Origin: Flavobacterium sp. KJJ
Lineage (GTDB): Bacteria > Bacteroidota > Bacteroidia > Flavobacteriales > Flavobacteriaceae
DNA length: 64,000 nt
Reading direction: 5' to 3'
Assembly: GCF_000708595.2 (NCBI RefSeq)
Contig: NZ_JARP01000007.1
Coordinates: 124,001 to 188,000 of the forward strand
Shown: positions 1 through 9,406 of the stretch, piece after piece
How positions within the stretch are numbered: position 1 is the stretch's first letter
Layout: each line of letters opens with the position of its first letter
Notes under the pieces: model-generated
Told to the model about the DNA's origin: nothing
Database searches by the model: none
Seen by the model: only the letters and a program-made list of their open reading frames with translations
Translations under genes and position numbers: made by a program

Positions 1-435
1 ATCTTCTACGCGATTTCCAGCTTTAAATTCTCTAATTCCAACATACAAAGATTCTTTTGTAACCTTCAAAAGTTGTTTCACTTCTGGAGCAACTTCTCCA
101 ATTTCAAAACTGTAAGCATGATCGCCGTGGTATCCGTTTTTAAATGCACCACAGTCTACCGAGATAACATCTCCACTTTTCAAAGGCGCATTATTTGGGA
201 TTCCGTGAACAACTTGAGCATTTGGACTCATGCAAAGCGAATTCGGGAAATCATACAATCCTAAAAAGCTAGGAACTGCACCGTGATCACGAATAAATTC
301 TTCGGCTAATTTGTCAAGATATAATGTGGTAACTCCTTCTTTAATTTCAGAAGCAATCATTCCTAATGTTTTAGATACGATCAAAGCACTTTCGCGCATT
401 AATTCGATTTCCTCTCTATTTTTTGGGATAATCAT
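1..435 (-). CDS. map: Methionine aminopeptidase type I (C-terminal part outside window)
   Basis: Removes the initiator Met from new proteins in the cytoplasm. The 145 N-terminal residues are present; the gene runs off the left edge. Translating the minus strand from the ATG at 435 gives MIIPKNREEIELM, the usual start of the family. H77 in the VVHGIPN motif and the metal-binding pair D94 and D105 (SVDCGAFKNGYHGD) are visible and correctly spaced. The remaining ligands (His, Glu, Glu) would lie beyond the edge. A Bacteroidetes -7 element (TACTTTTG on the minus strand, 464 to 457) sits 21 bases before the ATG. The identification is secure from the N-terminal pita-bread half alone. Confidence 0.93.
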   Translation of the reverse strand, partial: MIIPKNREEIELMRESALIVSKTLGMIASEIKEGVTTLYLDKLAEEFIRDHGAVPSFLGLYDFPNSLCMSPNAQVVHGIPNNAPLKSGDVISVDCGAFKNGYHGDHAYSFEIGEVAPEVKQLLKVTKESLYVGIREFKAGNRVED

Positions 436-456
436 ATTTTTCAGATTTTCAGTTCG

Positions 457-464
457 CAAAAGTA
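457..464 (-). promoter_or_regulatory. Bacteroidetes -7 promoter element for map
   Basis: The minus strand reads TACTTTTG here, matching TAnnTTTG, 21 bases upstream of the map ATG. No clear -33 TTTG is seen. Confidence 0.5.
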
Positions 465-524
465 CGATTTTAATATTATTTTTTGTCTAATTTTTTTGGG
501 TGACATAAGGTTATTTTCACCACA

Positions 525-612
525 AATTCACGAAGCATCACAATGCAAAATTTTCAAAATTAATTTTGTAGCATTTAGTTATGCGTAAAGTTTTGGAGAA
601 AATTCGTGAATT
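525..612. repeat. Imperfect inverted repeat in the map / DUF445 spacer
   Basis: AATTCACGAA at 525-534 is the reverse complement of TTCGTGAATT at 603-612. Between them TGCAAAATT and AATTTTGtaGCA form an inner imperfect arm. The 254-base spacer between these divergent genes holds no ORF. The element could be a degenerate intergenic repeat of a type common in Flavobacteria; no function is evident. Confidence 0.45.
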
Positions 613-689
613 CACAGCTATTTAAACAGCCGTCACAACCCAATATCTCGTAAAAAAGCCCTAAATTAGTAGTAAAAATATTTATAATC

Positions 690-1943
690 ATGGAAATTTC
701 TACAGATCAAGATATAGCTAAAATAAAAGCTTTACGAAAAATGAAGCAAAATGCTCTGGCACTTTTGGGCGTTGCTGTGCTTCTGTTTATAATTGCAATT
801 TACTTTAAAATTCCAATGCTTCAGGCTTTTAGCGAAGCTGCAATGGTTGGCGGTATTGCGGATTGGTTTGCTGTCGTTGCCTTGTTTCGTCATCCTTTGG
901 GAATTCCGATTTGGCATACGGCTATTATTCCAACTAAGAAAAATGAGATTGGAGAAAATCTTGGAAGTTTTGTTTCAGAGGAATTTCTGAATCGCGAGAA
1001 ATTAGAAATTAAATTAGACGAATTCAATTTTGCAACAAAAGCTTCAGATTGGCTTTCGCAGGAAGAAAATGCCAATAAAATTGCCAATTCAATTGCGCTG
1101 AATGTTATCCCGGGAATTTTAAAAACCATAAAGGATGAAGATATTAAAAGATTCATTCAAGTTCAATTTAAAGAAAAATTAGAAGCTATAAATTTTGGAG
1201 ATTGGATTGCATTGGCTTTAGAGCCTTTACATAAAGGAAATGTGAAAGATCAGCTGCTGACAAATGTTCTCGAAGTAATGAGTTCTGAATTAACAAACAA
1301 TAAAGATTTGATTCGGAAAAAAGTAAAAGAATCAACACCTTTTTTAAGTTTTGGCTTAGCCGATAAAAGCATTTCAGAAGGAATTTTTAATGGATTGCAA
1401 GAGTTTTTGGATGAAGCAAAAAATCCAGAAAGCGAAATCAGAATTAAAATTGACGAATACGTTCATGATTTTCTGGATAAAGTAAAAAACTCCGAAGAAA
1501 TGAGAATCAAGATTAACAATATGATTTTGGGTTTTGCCGGCAAAAAAGAAGTTCAGGATTACATTAACGGAATTTGGGATGAAATAAAATTGTCAATTTC
1601 GAATGATTTAGAGAAAGGCGATGAATCTTCTATTAAAAATAATATAGCCAATTTAATTCAAGGCTTCGGAAGTGGTATAAAAGAAGATGCTGTAATGATT
1701 GAAAAAATCAACAATTTCATCAAAAATGATTTGTTGTCTGTTCTTTTAAACAATAAAAAAGTTATTGGAGATTTAATTTCGTCAACCGTAAAAAGCTGGG
1801 ACGGAAAAGAAGTTTCTGAAAAACTAGAGTTAGAAATAGGTAAAGATCTTCAATACATCAGAATCAACGGAACATTGGTTGGAGGTTTAATAGGACTTGT
1901 TATTTACGGCGTCGAATGGACTTATCATTATTTTATTGTTTAA
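690..1943 (+). CDS. DUF445 family membrane protein
   Basis: A 417-residue protein of the DUF445 (YheB/YjiN-like) family. It opens with a hydrophobic segment at about residues 22-45, then the conserved stretch with motifs AMVGGIADWFAVVALFRHP and LGIPIWHTAIIP, which mark this family. A long helical, charged middle (about 80-390) follows, and a second membrane segment ends the protein (about 397-417). This layout suggests an inner-membrane protein with a large soluble helical domain between two anchors. The biochemical role of the family is not known. It stands alone, divergent from map and convergent with gpmI; a strong hairpin follows the stop. Confidence 0.85.
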   Translation: MEISTDQDIAKIKALRKMKQNALALLGVAVLLFIIAIYFKIPMLQAFSEAAMVGGIADWFAVVALFRHPLGIPIWHTAIIPTKKNEIGENLGSFVSEEFLNREKLEIKLDEFNFATKASDWLSQEENANKIANSIALNVIPGILKTIKDEDIKRFIQVQFKEKLEAINFGDWIALALEPLHKGNVKDQLLTNVLEVMSSELTNNKDLIRKKVKESTPFLSFGLADKSISEGIFNGLQEFLDEAKNPESEIRIKIDEYVHDFLDKVKNSEEMRIKINNMILGFAGKKEVQDYINGIWDEIKLSISNDLEKGDESSIKNNIANLIQGFGSGIKEDAVMIEKINNFIKNDLLSVLLNNKKVIGDLISSTVKSWDGKEVSEKLELEIGKDLQYIRINGTLVGGLIGLVIYGVEWTYHYFIV

Positions 1944-1987
1944 ATAGTAATTTATATAAGTAAATATAATAGGTCTGTAAAAAAAAT

Positions 1988-2053
1988 AAACCATATAAGG
2001 AATGTAAGTTATTTAAGATTTATTAAATCAAACTTACATTCCTTATATGGTTT
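1988..2053. terminator. Long perfect hairpin between convergent genes
   Basis: Arms 1988-2010 and 2031-2053 are perfect 23-bp reverse complements (left arm begins AAACCATATAAGG), with a 20-base loop that can itself pair partly (ATTTAA / TTAAAT). Placed between the convergent DUF445 gene and gpmI, it most likely terminates both. The stem is unusually long and AT-rich for a simple terminator. Confidence 0.7.
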
Positions 2054-2071
2054 AGTATAAAAAATGGTTTC

Positions 2072-3589
2072 CTATAAAAGAGAATGACAAGTCATTGCAT
2101 TTGGCTGCTGTACGCCCATCAATTCTAAAATAGTTGGTGCAATATCACCTAAAACACCGTTTTGAATGTTTTTTAATTGTTTGTCAACTAAAATAATCGG
2201 CACTGGGTTTGTGGTGTGTGCTGTATTTGGGCTTCCGTCAGGATTAATCATCGTTTCGCAATTTCCGTGGTCGGCGATTACAATTGTAGTATAATCGTTA
2301 GCAAGAGCTGCTTCGATAACTTGCTTTACACAAGCATCAACAGCTTCACAAGCTAAAATTGCAGCGCTCATAATTCCTGTATGGCCTACCATGTCTCCAT
2401 TAGCAAAATTCAGACATACGAAATCAACTTCGCCTTTGTTTAATTCCGGAACAAGTGCAGCTGTAAGTTCATAAGCACTCATTTCTGGCTGTAAATCGTA
2501 AGTTGCAACTTTAGGAGAATTTCTCAAAATACGAGATTCGCCCTCAAAAGGAGTTTCTCTTCCTCCAGAGAAGAAAAACGTTACGTGTGGATATTTCTCA
2601 GTTTCAGCAATACGAATTTGTTTTTTGCCCGCTTTTTCTAAAACCTCACCAAGGGTTTCAGTAATGTTATCTTTATTGTAAACTACTTTTACGTTTTGAT
2701 ACGTTTCATCGTAGTTTGTAAGCGTTACGTAATACAAATTTAATTTGTGCATGTTTTGCTCATGGAAGTCGTGCTGAGAAAGTGCTTCTGTAAGTTCACG
2801 GCCTCTATCGGTTCTGAAATTAAAGAAAATCACAACATCGCCTTCAACAATTGTTGCTAATGGTTTTTGCTCTTCATCGACCATAACTATTGGTGCAATA
2901 AACTCATCTGTAATATCGTGTGCATAACTGTCAAGAACGCTTGCAACAGCATTTTTTGAAGGAGTTCCGATGGCATTTACCACTAAATCGTAAGCTAATT
3001 TTACGCGTTCCCAACGTTTGTCGCGATCCATTGCGTAATAACGTCCAATAATAGAGGCAATTTTTACAGGAGTATCTTTAATATACTCTTCTAAATCATG
3101 AATGTATTTTGCTCCAGATTTCGGGTCAACATCGCGTCCGTCAGTAAAAGCATGAACATAAACTTGGTCTAAACCATATTCTTGAGAAGCATCGATCAAT
3201 CCACGTAAGTGTGATGTATGCGAGTGAACTCCACCATCAGAAACTAATCCTAAAAAGTGTACTTTTTTATTGTTTTCTTTAGCATAAGTAAAGGCATCAA
3301 CAAGAACTTGTTCTTTGGCAAGTGTTTGATGTGCTACGGCTAAATTTATTTTGGCTAAATCTTGATATACAATTCTTCCGGCACCAAGGTTCATGTGTCC
3401 AACCTCGCTGTTTCCCATTTGTCCTTCTGGCAAACCAACGTTTAATCCGTCAGTACGAAGCTGTGCACTTGGGTAATTTTTGTAAAGACTGTTTATAAAA
3501 GGAACATTTGCATTGTCTATTGCAGATACTTTAGGGTCAGGAGATTTTCCCCAACCATCTAAAATCATAAGGATAACTTTTTTGTTCAT
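2072..3589 (-). CDS. gpmI: 2,3-bisphosphoglycerate-independent phosphoglycerate mutase
   Basis: Interconverts 3- and 2-phosphoglycerate in glycolysis and gluconeogenesis; cytoplasmic, metal dependent. At 505 residues it has the normal length of the iPGM family. The metal ligand region MILDGWG (D11) and the catalytic serine S61 in GNSEVGH are present, and the C-terminal metal motif appears as ADHGNCE. The DGRDVDP and IGRYYAMDRDKRW motifs of the phosphotransferase insert are also visible. It is a single-gene unit with its own -7 element (TATCTTTG, minus strand) 17 bases before the ATG. Nothing unusual is seen. Confidence 0.97.
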   Translation of the reverse strand: MNKKVILMILDGWGKSPDPKVSAIDNANVPFINSLYKNYPSAQLRTDGLNVGLPEGQMGNSEVGHMNLGAGRIVYQDLAKINLAVAHQTLAKEQVLVDAFTYAKENNKKVHFLGLVSDGGVHSHTSHLRGLIDASQEYGLDQVYVHAFTDGRDVDPKSGAKYIHDLEEYIKDTPVKIASIIGRYYAMDRDKRWERVKLAYDLVVNAIGTPSKNAVASVLDSYAHDITDEFIAPIVMVDEEQKPLATIVEGDVVIFFNFRTDRGRELTEALSQHDFHEQNMHKLNLYYVTLTNYDETYQNVKVVYNKDNITETLGEVLEKAGKKQIRIAETEKYPHVTFFFSGGRETPFEGESRILRNSPKVATYDLQPEMSAYELTAALVPELNKGEVDFVCLNFANGDMVGHTGIMSAAILACEAVDACVKQVIEAALANDYTTIVIADHGNCETMINPDGSPNTAHTTNPVPIILVDKQLKNIQNGVLGDIAPTILELMGVQQPNAMTCHSLL

Positions 3590-3606
3590 TACTTTTTTGT
3601 TTTCTA

Positions 3607-3614
3607 CAAAGATA
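3607..3614 (-). promoter_or_regulatory. -7 promoter element for gpmI
   Basis: The minus strand reads TATCTTTG (TAnnTTTG), 17 bases upstream of the gpmI ATG at 3589, which gives a short leader. Confidence 0.6.
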
Positions 3615-3730
3615 AGTCATTTCTAAAATTTGCAGGAAAGCATAATGATATTTTATGTTTAATAAAATGAAGAGTAATAAAAAATATTAATTTAATTATA
3701 GAAGTCTTTATTTTTTAAAATTAATTCACA

Positions 3731-6160
3731 CTAAGCTCTTTTTCTGAGCTTATTTTTGACAGCATTATAATCAATAAAATATTTTACACTGATTGAAAAA
3801 ATGTGTTTTAAGGCATCATTGTTTAGTAATCCTGTTACATTGTCTTTGAATTGCTTGTCAATAACGCGTTCAAAATTAGCAGCGCTATTTCGATAAAGAA
3901 CAGAAACTTGGCTTCCGGGCGCGAACCACCACGAATAAGACAAATCAGCGTTCCAGGAATAGAAACTGGAATTTTTATTGTCAGTGTATTGCGGATAAGG
4001 AGTCAAAGTTCCGTTTTGCTGTAATTCGAGAATGTCTTTATTTTCGGCATAAGACCAATATTGACGAACAGCTAAATTGATTGTCATTGCACTGTTAATG
4101 GCATATTTTCCACCCAAAGTGTTAGAATACGTTATTACATTTCGATTTGCAAAAACAATAATTTCGGGAGTGCTTTCATTATCGTCAGCATCAACACTGT
4201 CAATATATCCCTTATTATTGTTTTTTCTAAAATAACTAAAAGTATAAGTCAATAAAAGTTTGTTGCTAAAACGGTATCTCGGACCAATGTCAGCTCCATA
4301 AGCCATTCTTCCGGATTGATCAGCAATAGATATAGACGGATTTAAATCTATAGCAAATTTATGATTGTAATTGGTCGAAACGCTGGCCCATGCCTCAAAT
4401 TTTCTCGGAATAATGACATAGCGATTTTCAGCTCTTGGTTCGTAATAATCATTAGATTCAAGAGGAAAGAAGGTAAATCCCAAGCCGTAATAATTATTTT
4501 TAACTGTAGTTAGGTTTAGATTTGCATTAATGCTGTTGTCCTGAACCTTTCCAGATTCTTTATTGAACTCGGCGTACATGTTATAATTGATCCTAAAACT
4601 ATTAAAAAGCTTAGTTGGATTTAGAATTCTATAATTGGCATTTCCGTAAAAGTTGTAATAATTAGTGTAAAAATTAATTCCTAAATCATTCGGATCAAAA
4701 TCTTTGGTAACAAAATCGCCTCCTACACTGTAACGGTATTTTCCGCTTGTTTCTGCAAAACCAACAGTAGCAAAAGTTCCGTTTTTATCTTCAGTATCAT
4801 TAATAATACTATGTTTTATATTTCCAGATAAATTATAAGTATTTGCCTTTGTATTTAAATCCCATGCTAAACCTGTAACGTTAGCATCTCTAAACTCACC
4901 ATTTCGAGTAACATTAGTATTGATGAAAGTTACAGACGAATTTTTTCGAAACCGCTGATCTAAAACCAATACATTATAATTAGTCAACGGTTCTACAATA
5001 ACTTTTCGGGTTTCTCCTGAGATAGTATCTTTTATGGTTGCAAATGTTTTTTCAGTAATAGCATTTAGCACTCCAATTCCTAAACCGTTTTTTGTTCTTC
5101 CAGAAACTTTTAAGGCATTAATTAAGTTGACATTCTGAACGTTATCAATAATTTCTTCATTATCATTTAGATCGGGATCTACAGACGGTTTTCCTCCAAT
5201 CCTTCTAGAATAAAACATGTTTCCTTTATTAAATAAGTCAGTCCCTTCAGTAAAAAAAGCTCTATTTTCGTTAAATTGCTGCTCAAAGGGACCCAAATTC
5301 AAAATTTGATCATCGTATTTTGTTTGTCCAAAATCTGGAATTAAAATAGCGTCAAGCGTAAAAGCATCAGTAATGCCATATTTAATATCCATTCCGCCTT
5401 TTAGTGTTCCATACGTTTTTTGGCCATCAGCAGCATTTAAATAGTAAGATGCGTAAGGCATAAAAAACAATCGGGTAGGAGGTTTGATGTTTTCTATTCC
5501 AACTAAATCTCCATTTTGTTGTGTAAATGTTCCAATTTTGGTATCAATTAAAGACCAAGTATATTTTTTGCGTTCACGTTTTACTTCTCGAAAAAAATTA
5601 ATTCCCCAAGTTTGCTTATTTTCTCCAGAGAAACGCAAAGCGGCGTACGGAATTTTAATTTCGACAATCCAGCCTTTATCTGTCAATTTAGCTTTACTGA
5701 TCCAAACAGCGTCCCAAGAATAATCTTCGCCGATTGCATCAGTCATAATACAGTCGCCTTGAACATCTGCAGCAGAAACGAAAAATTCAAAATTTTGCTG
5801 GCCATCATTAAAACCATTTATAAAAACGCCAAAAATATCAGCGGTTCCAAAATTATCGCGCTGGGATATTTCTTTTAAAATTTTATTTGGTTCATCGTCA
5901 TACATCATCGCGCCAATATAAATCGCATCATTATTATATAAGACCTTTATTTCTGTTTTTTTTCCTTCTGTAATTGGTTTTCCATTATCAGGTTCAAACA
6001 TGATAAAATCAGTCGCAATTGGTGCATTTTCCCAAGCGGTTTCATCAAGCTTTCCGTCTATCGTTATATATTGAGAAATAGGCTGTGCCTGCAAAACTTT
6101 TTTCTGGCTGTAACTCCAGAAGCTTGATAAAATAAGTATTATGAAAACTGCTTTCTTCAT
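3731..6160 (-). CDS. DUF5916 protein with CBM9-like N-terminal domain, outer-membrane barrel
   Basis: An 809-residue exported protein. The start at 6160 (MKKAVFIILILSSFWSYSQ) gives a clean signal peptide; an upstream in-frame start at 6208 would bury it. Residues about 25-215 resemble the CBM9-like carbohydrate-binding fold (ITIDGKLDETAWENA, then DAIYIGAMMYDDEP). The rest is a DUF5916 region rich in alternating polar and aromatic residues that ends in Phe/Tyr-rich strands, typical of an outer-membrane beta-barrel. The family is common in Bacteroidetes; its role is not established, although binding of extracellular polymers is often suggested. A -7 element (TAATTTTG on the minus strand, 6254 to 6247) lies upstream. 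Confidence 0.85.
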   Translation of the reverse strand: MKKAVFIILILSSFWSYSQKKVLQAQPISQYITIDGKLDETAWENAPIATDFIMFEPDNGKPITEGKKTEIKVLYNNDAIYIGAMMYDDEPNKILKEISQRDNFGTADIFGVFINGFNDGQQNFEFFVSAADVQGDCIMTDAIGEDYSWDAVWISKAKLTDKGWIVEIKIPYAALRFSGENKQTWGINFFREVKRERKKYTWSLIDTKIGTFTQQNGDLVGIENIKPPTRLFFMPYASYYLNAADGQKTYGTLKGGMDIKYGITDAFTLDAILIPDFGQTKYDDQILNLGPFEQQFNENRAFFTEGTDLFNKGNMFYSRRIGGKPSVDPDLNDNEEIIDNVQNVNLINALKVSGRTKNGLGIGVLNAITEKTFATIKDTISGETRKVIVEPLTNYNVLVLDQRFRKNSSVTFINTNVTRNGEFRDANVTGLAWDLNTKANTYNLSGNIKHSIINDTEDKNGTFATVGFAETSGKYRYSVGGDFVTKDFDPNDLGINFYTNYYNFYGNANYRILNPTKLFNSFRINYNMYAEFNKESGKVQDNSINANLNLTTVKNNYYGLGFTFFPLESNDYYEPRAENRYVIIPRKFEAWASVSTNYNHKFAIDLNPSISIADQSGRMAYGADIGPRYRFSNKLLLTYTFSYFRKNNNKGYIDSVDADDNESTPEIIVFANRNVITYSNTLGGKYAINSAMTINLAVRQYWSYAENKDILELQQNGTLTPYPQYTDNKNSSFYSWNADLSYSWWFAPGSQVSVLYRNSAANFERVIDKQFKDNVTGLLNNDALKHIFSISVKYFIDYNAVKNKLRKRA

Positions 6161-6393
6161 GCTAATTGTAAGAAAATGTAATAATAGGGTTTCTTTATTT
6201 ACGAACAATAGACTGCATTTTGTTGTATTTGTTACAGTTTAAGTTTCAAAATTACCACTTATTTCTATATTTTTTAAGAAAAAAGCTATAAACGTTAAGG
6301 TTTTATGCATAAGTAATTCTCTTACAGAAATAGCATATTTGTGTTAATAATGTTAAAATTTAAACAAAAAGTGCCTGATTTCCAGAGTTGTAT

Positions 6394-6423
6394 TTTGTAG
6401 GCTATGAAAAATGTATAATTTTG
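6394..6423 (+). promoter_or_regulatory. Promoter (TTTG-N18-TAATTTTG) for the L,D-transpeptidase
   Basis: TTTG at 6394-6397 and TAATTTTG at 6416-6423 fit the Bacteroidetes -33/-7 consensus with an 18-base spacer. The start codon is at 6461. Confidence 0.6.
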
Positions 6424-6460
6424 CCATACCCAAATTTATTGTTTAACCTAAAGAATTTCA

Positions 6461-7183
6461 ATGATTTACAAAATTTATCCATTGCTAGTGTTTTTGTTAT
6501 TGTCTTTTGGTAAAGATTCAAAAAGCACTCCCGAAGTTAAAAATGAAACAAGTAAAAGCATTGCTAAAGTTGAAAAACTTACAGTTGATGCTAAAATTGA
6601 AAGTGTGTACAATACATTAAATTCAAACCATTTTCAATTGCCTGAACTTAGAACTTTTTCTGAAGCCTTAAAAGGGTTTTATCTTCTAAAAGAAAAAGGA
6701 GTTATTCAAAAAGATATTTTGACCTTAATTGATTTTAGTTTGTCTTCAAACATGAAACGTTTATGGGTTATAGATTTGTCGACAAATACTATTTTGTTCC
6801 AATCTTTAGTAGCACACGGAAGAAATACAGGTGAAGAATTTGCATCTGCTTTTTCTAACACAAACTCATCTTTTAAAAGCAGTCTTGGCTTTTATGCTAC
6901 AGGCGAAATTTATCAAGGTAAACACGGAGCTTCATTACGTTTAGACGGTTTGGAGAGAGGTTTTAATGATAATGCCCGCGAAAGAGGCGTTGTAATGCAT
7001 GGAGCAGATTACGTTTCAGAATCGTTCATCAGAGATCATAAAAGATTAGGAAGAAGCCAAGGCTGTCCTGCTTTGCCAGTTGAATTGACTGATGAAATAA
7101 TTCAAACAATAAAAGAAAAATCGTGTTTGTATATCTACCATCCATCAAGAGGTTTTGCGATGGAACAAAAGCTAATTTCTTAA
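6461..7183 (+). CDS. Murein L,D-transpeptidase catalytic domain protein (YkuD_2 type)
   Basis: A 240-residue exported protein with a signal peptide (MIYKIYPLLVFLLLSFG). The catalytic region (about 95-225) belongs to the YkuD_2 family: it has the His motif GVVMHGADY and the Cys motif RSQGCPALP, with C202 as the probable nucleophile. This family is related to enzymes that form or edit 3-3 crosslinks in peptidoglycan, so a periplasmic cell-wall role is likely but the exact substrate is unknown. Its last 12 bases overlap the end of the convergent, larger L,D-transpeptidase gene, so two distantly related cell-wall enzymes face each other here. Confidence 0.88.
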   Translation: MIYKIYPLLVFLLLSFGKDSKSTPEVKNETSKSIAKVEKLTVDAKIESVYNTLNSNHFQLPELRTFSEALKGFYLLKEKGVIQKDILTLIDFSLSSNMKRLWVIDLSTNTILFQSLVAHGRNTGEEFASAFSNTNSSFKSSLGFYATGEIYQGKHGASLRLDGLERGFNDNARERGVVMHGADYVSESFIRDHKRLGRSQGCPALPVELTDEIIQTIKEKSCLYIYHPSRGFAMEQKLIS

Positions 7184-8755
7184 TTTAGCATACAAATCCG
7201 AATCTAGATTATAAATATCAGCTCTGAAAATGAGCTGATTTTTTTCGTTCCAAGCCGTCCAATACCATTGATATAAAGCATACTTTTTAACTATTTTGAA
7301 ACTCATCGTTTTCTTAGATGCAATAATTGTGTCAATTTTTTCTTTAGAAAATCGTAGAGAATCATTCAAAATATGCTCTGCTAATTCTAGCGGGTTTTCG
7401 ACACGAACACAGCCTGAACTTAAAGAACGATTGCTTCTCCCAAAATAATTTCGATGGTTTGTATCGTGCAGGTATACGCTGTGATGATTTGGAAATAAAA
7501 TTTTCATTAATCCTAATGAATTGTTATATCCAGGGCTTTGTACATAACGATAGTTGTTCGGTTTGTTTTCATTCCAGGCATTTGGTTCTACCACATTTCC
7601 AGAATTATCATATATTGTAATGTTTTTCTTTGCCAAATAGTTTCGATTGCGTTTCATGGCCGGTACAACATCTTCTTTTAAAATAGTTGGTGGAACTGTC
7701 CAAGTCGGATTAAAAACAACTGTTTTTAATGCTGAAGTTATAATAGGTGTTTTTCTTTTACTAGTTCCCACTACAACATTTCTTACTAATGTTGTGTCTT
7801 GGTTTTCAACAACATTCAAACTGTAATTTGGAATATTAATTATAAAGTAGTTTTCAGCTAAATCAGTTGTATACCACCTCCAGCGTTCTAAATTTGCTAT
7901 AATTTGCTGCTTTCTTTTTTCTTTAGAATAATTCAAAGCACTAATTGTGCCTTGACCAATAACACCATCAGACGCTAAACCATGTCTTTCTTGAAATTTC
8001 TTGATTGACTCAAATGTTTTTTTGTCGTAAATTTTAGTAAGGCTGTCTTTGCCAGACATATCATTCCAATACAAGAGTCTTTTTTTGATGTTTATTAGGG
8101 CAGAATTAGTGTCGTTTAAAGTTATTTTATCCTTGGCTTCAATAGTTTTAATATTATCCTCTGGGAAAGTATCAATAATTTCAAGCGCTTTTAATAACTG
8201 CTTGTATGTTTGTGACTTTGGCTGAACTGCATCAACAATACTGTCTAGTTTGTTTTTGTTAAAAGCTTTTATTAAAACACTGTTGACGTCAAATGTCTTT
8301 TCTTCTAAATCCCAATCTGTATATAGTTTTTTAGGATCTAATTTTCCTTTATATAGGTGATTGAGGTATTTCTCAAAATTATAAGTCAATAAAATGTCAT
8401 AGGTCGCTAAATCTTTGTCGTTTAGAGAACTGATTCTGTGCTCAAATTTTTTCAGTTGAGTTGCTTTATAATCTTCTGGTTCTAAGCCAAGTTTGTCTGA
8501 TTTGCTTAGTTGAGATAAAACGTATGTTCTTTTTTTAAGATTTCCCCAAACGGTTTTATTTTCAGATGAATTATAAAACTGCTGAAGTGTTTCGCTTTTA
8601 TAAGCGTTTATTATAGCAGTATCAATTTGAACTGTTCTTTCATCAGTAAGTATGATGGCTGGTGCCTTTTTTTTGGCAACAGGAATAGATTTGGGCGTGT
8701 CTTTTTTACACGCAATAAAAATGCATATTACTAATAAAAAGTAAAGTTTCTTCAT
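7172..8755 (-). CDS. L,D-transpeptidase of the YcbB/LdtD type, lipoprotein
   Basis: A 527-residue protein with a lipobox (LLVICIFIAC, Cys16), so it is probably anchored on the periplasmic face. Helical scaffold residues up to about 235 precede a peptidoglycan-binding_1 domain (about 238-275; KFQERHGLASDGVIGQGT). The YkuD catalytic domain follows (about 302-470), with HDTNHRNYFGRSNRSLSSG and nucleophile C449 in SSGCVRVENP. The order scaffold, PG-binding, YkuD is that of E. coli YcbB/LdtD, which makes 3-3 crosslinks and resists many beta-lactams. A GNAT gene ends one base upstream of its start, so they are probably cotranscribed. Confidence 0.92.
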   Translation of the reverse strand: MKKLYFLLVICIFIACKKDTPKSIPVAKKKAPAIILTDERTVQIDTAIINAYKSETLQQFYNSSENKTVWGNLKKRTYVLSQLSKSDKLGLEPEDYKATQLKKFEHRISSLNDKDLATYDILLTYNFEKYLNHLYKGKLDPKKLYTDWDLEEKTFDVNSVLIKAFNKNKLDSIVDAVQPKSQTYKQLLKALEIIDTFPEDNIKTIEAKDKITLNDTNSALINIKKRLLYWNDMSGKDSLTKIYDKKTFESIKKFQERHGLASDGVIGQGTISALNYSKEKRKQQIIANLERWRWYTTDLAENYFIINIPNYSLNVVENQDTTLVRNVVVGTSKRKTPIITSALKTVVFNPTWTVPPTILKEDVVPAMKRNRNYLAKKNITIYDNSGNVVEPNAWNENKPNNYRYVQSPGYNNSLGLMKILFPNHHSVYLHDTNHRNYFGRSNRSLSSGCVRVENPLELAEHILNDSLRFSKEKIDTIIASKKTMSFKIVKKYALYQWYWTAWNEKNQLIFRADIYNLDSDLYAKLRN

Positions 8756-8756
8756 T

Positions 8757-9194
8757 CTATAATTTTTTATACATCAAATAATGTTCGCCGACATCTTTAA
8801 TATCAAATGGTTCACCTAGGGGTTGGTAGTCCATTTTTTTGTAAAAGCCAACAGCAGCAGTTCTGGCATTAAACCAAATCAAATCAACTTTGTTTTCATT
8901 GCAGTAGGTTTCACAATGTTTAAATAAAGTTTCGCCAAATCCTTTTTTTTGATGCGTTTCTAAAACAGCCATCCCTCGAATTTGAGCTTGATTTTGCTCG
9001 GCAAATATAGTATTGATTTTATTGAATAACGAAATAATTCCTATTAATTTTTCATTATTAAACAAACCAAAGTGATGCGTAGTGTTTAAATCGTCTCCTT
9101 CAAAGATACAGCTTTCTATGGGTTTTCCTTTTCTGAGAACAGGCTGTCTTACACTATAAGTTTCTTTTGAGGTGATTTCTTTAATAATATTCAT
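8757..9194 (-). CDS. GNAT family N-acetyltransferase
   Basis: A 145-residue acetyltransferase. The start at 9194 (MNIIKEITSKETYSVRQPVL) is preferred over one 48 bases upstream because family members begin this way. The acetyl-CoA binding signature is visible as RGMAVLETHQKKGFGETLF (about residues 75-95), and the second half ends in WFNARTAAVGFYKKMDYQP, typical of single-domain GNATs. The substrate is unknown. It lies one base upstream of the LdtD-like gene on the same strand, suggesting one transcript, though there is no obvious functional link. Confidence 0.85.
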   Translation of the reverse strand: MNIIKEITSKETYSVRQPVLRKGKPIESCIFEGDDLNTTHHFGLFNNEKLIGIISLFNKINTIFAEQNQAQIRGMAVLETHQKKGFGETLFKHCETYCNENKVDLIWFNARTAAVGFYKKMDYQPLGEPFDIKDVGEHYLMYKKL

Positions 9195-9286
9195 GATTTT
9201 TGAAAAATATTTAATTCTATAACTTTTTAGTTTTAAATGCATTATAGAAAAATGTTGTTTTTAATTAATTTTTTTTGAAAAAAAGC

Positions 9287-9318
9287 TTGTTTTGAACTTA
9301 ACTTATTTTTTATATTTG
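9287..9318 (+). promoter_or_regulatory. Promoter of the first tRNA-Gly
   Basis: TTG at 9287-9289 and TATATTTG at 9311-9318 fit the Bacteroidetes consensus with 21 bases between them; the tRNA starts 11 bases later. The second tRNA-Gly has its own TATATTTG at 9487-9494, 12 bases before the tRNA, but without a well-placed -33 box. Confidence 0.6.
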
Positions 9319-9328
9319 CACCAGTAAT

Positions 9329-9401
<73 letters not shown>

Positions 9402-9406
9402 CTAAG

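Noticed and set aside
73..264. Plus-strand frame inside map
   Set aside because: The minus strand encodes a clear methionine aminopeptidase there.
732..1156. Minus-strand frames inside the DUF445 gene
   Set aside because: They overlap a well supported gene with a recognised family and show no domain or ordered composition.
5484..5878. Plus-strand frames inside the DUF5916 gene
   Set aside because: Shadows of the opposite-strand coding frame; no start context or recognisable sequence.
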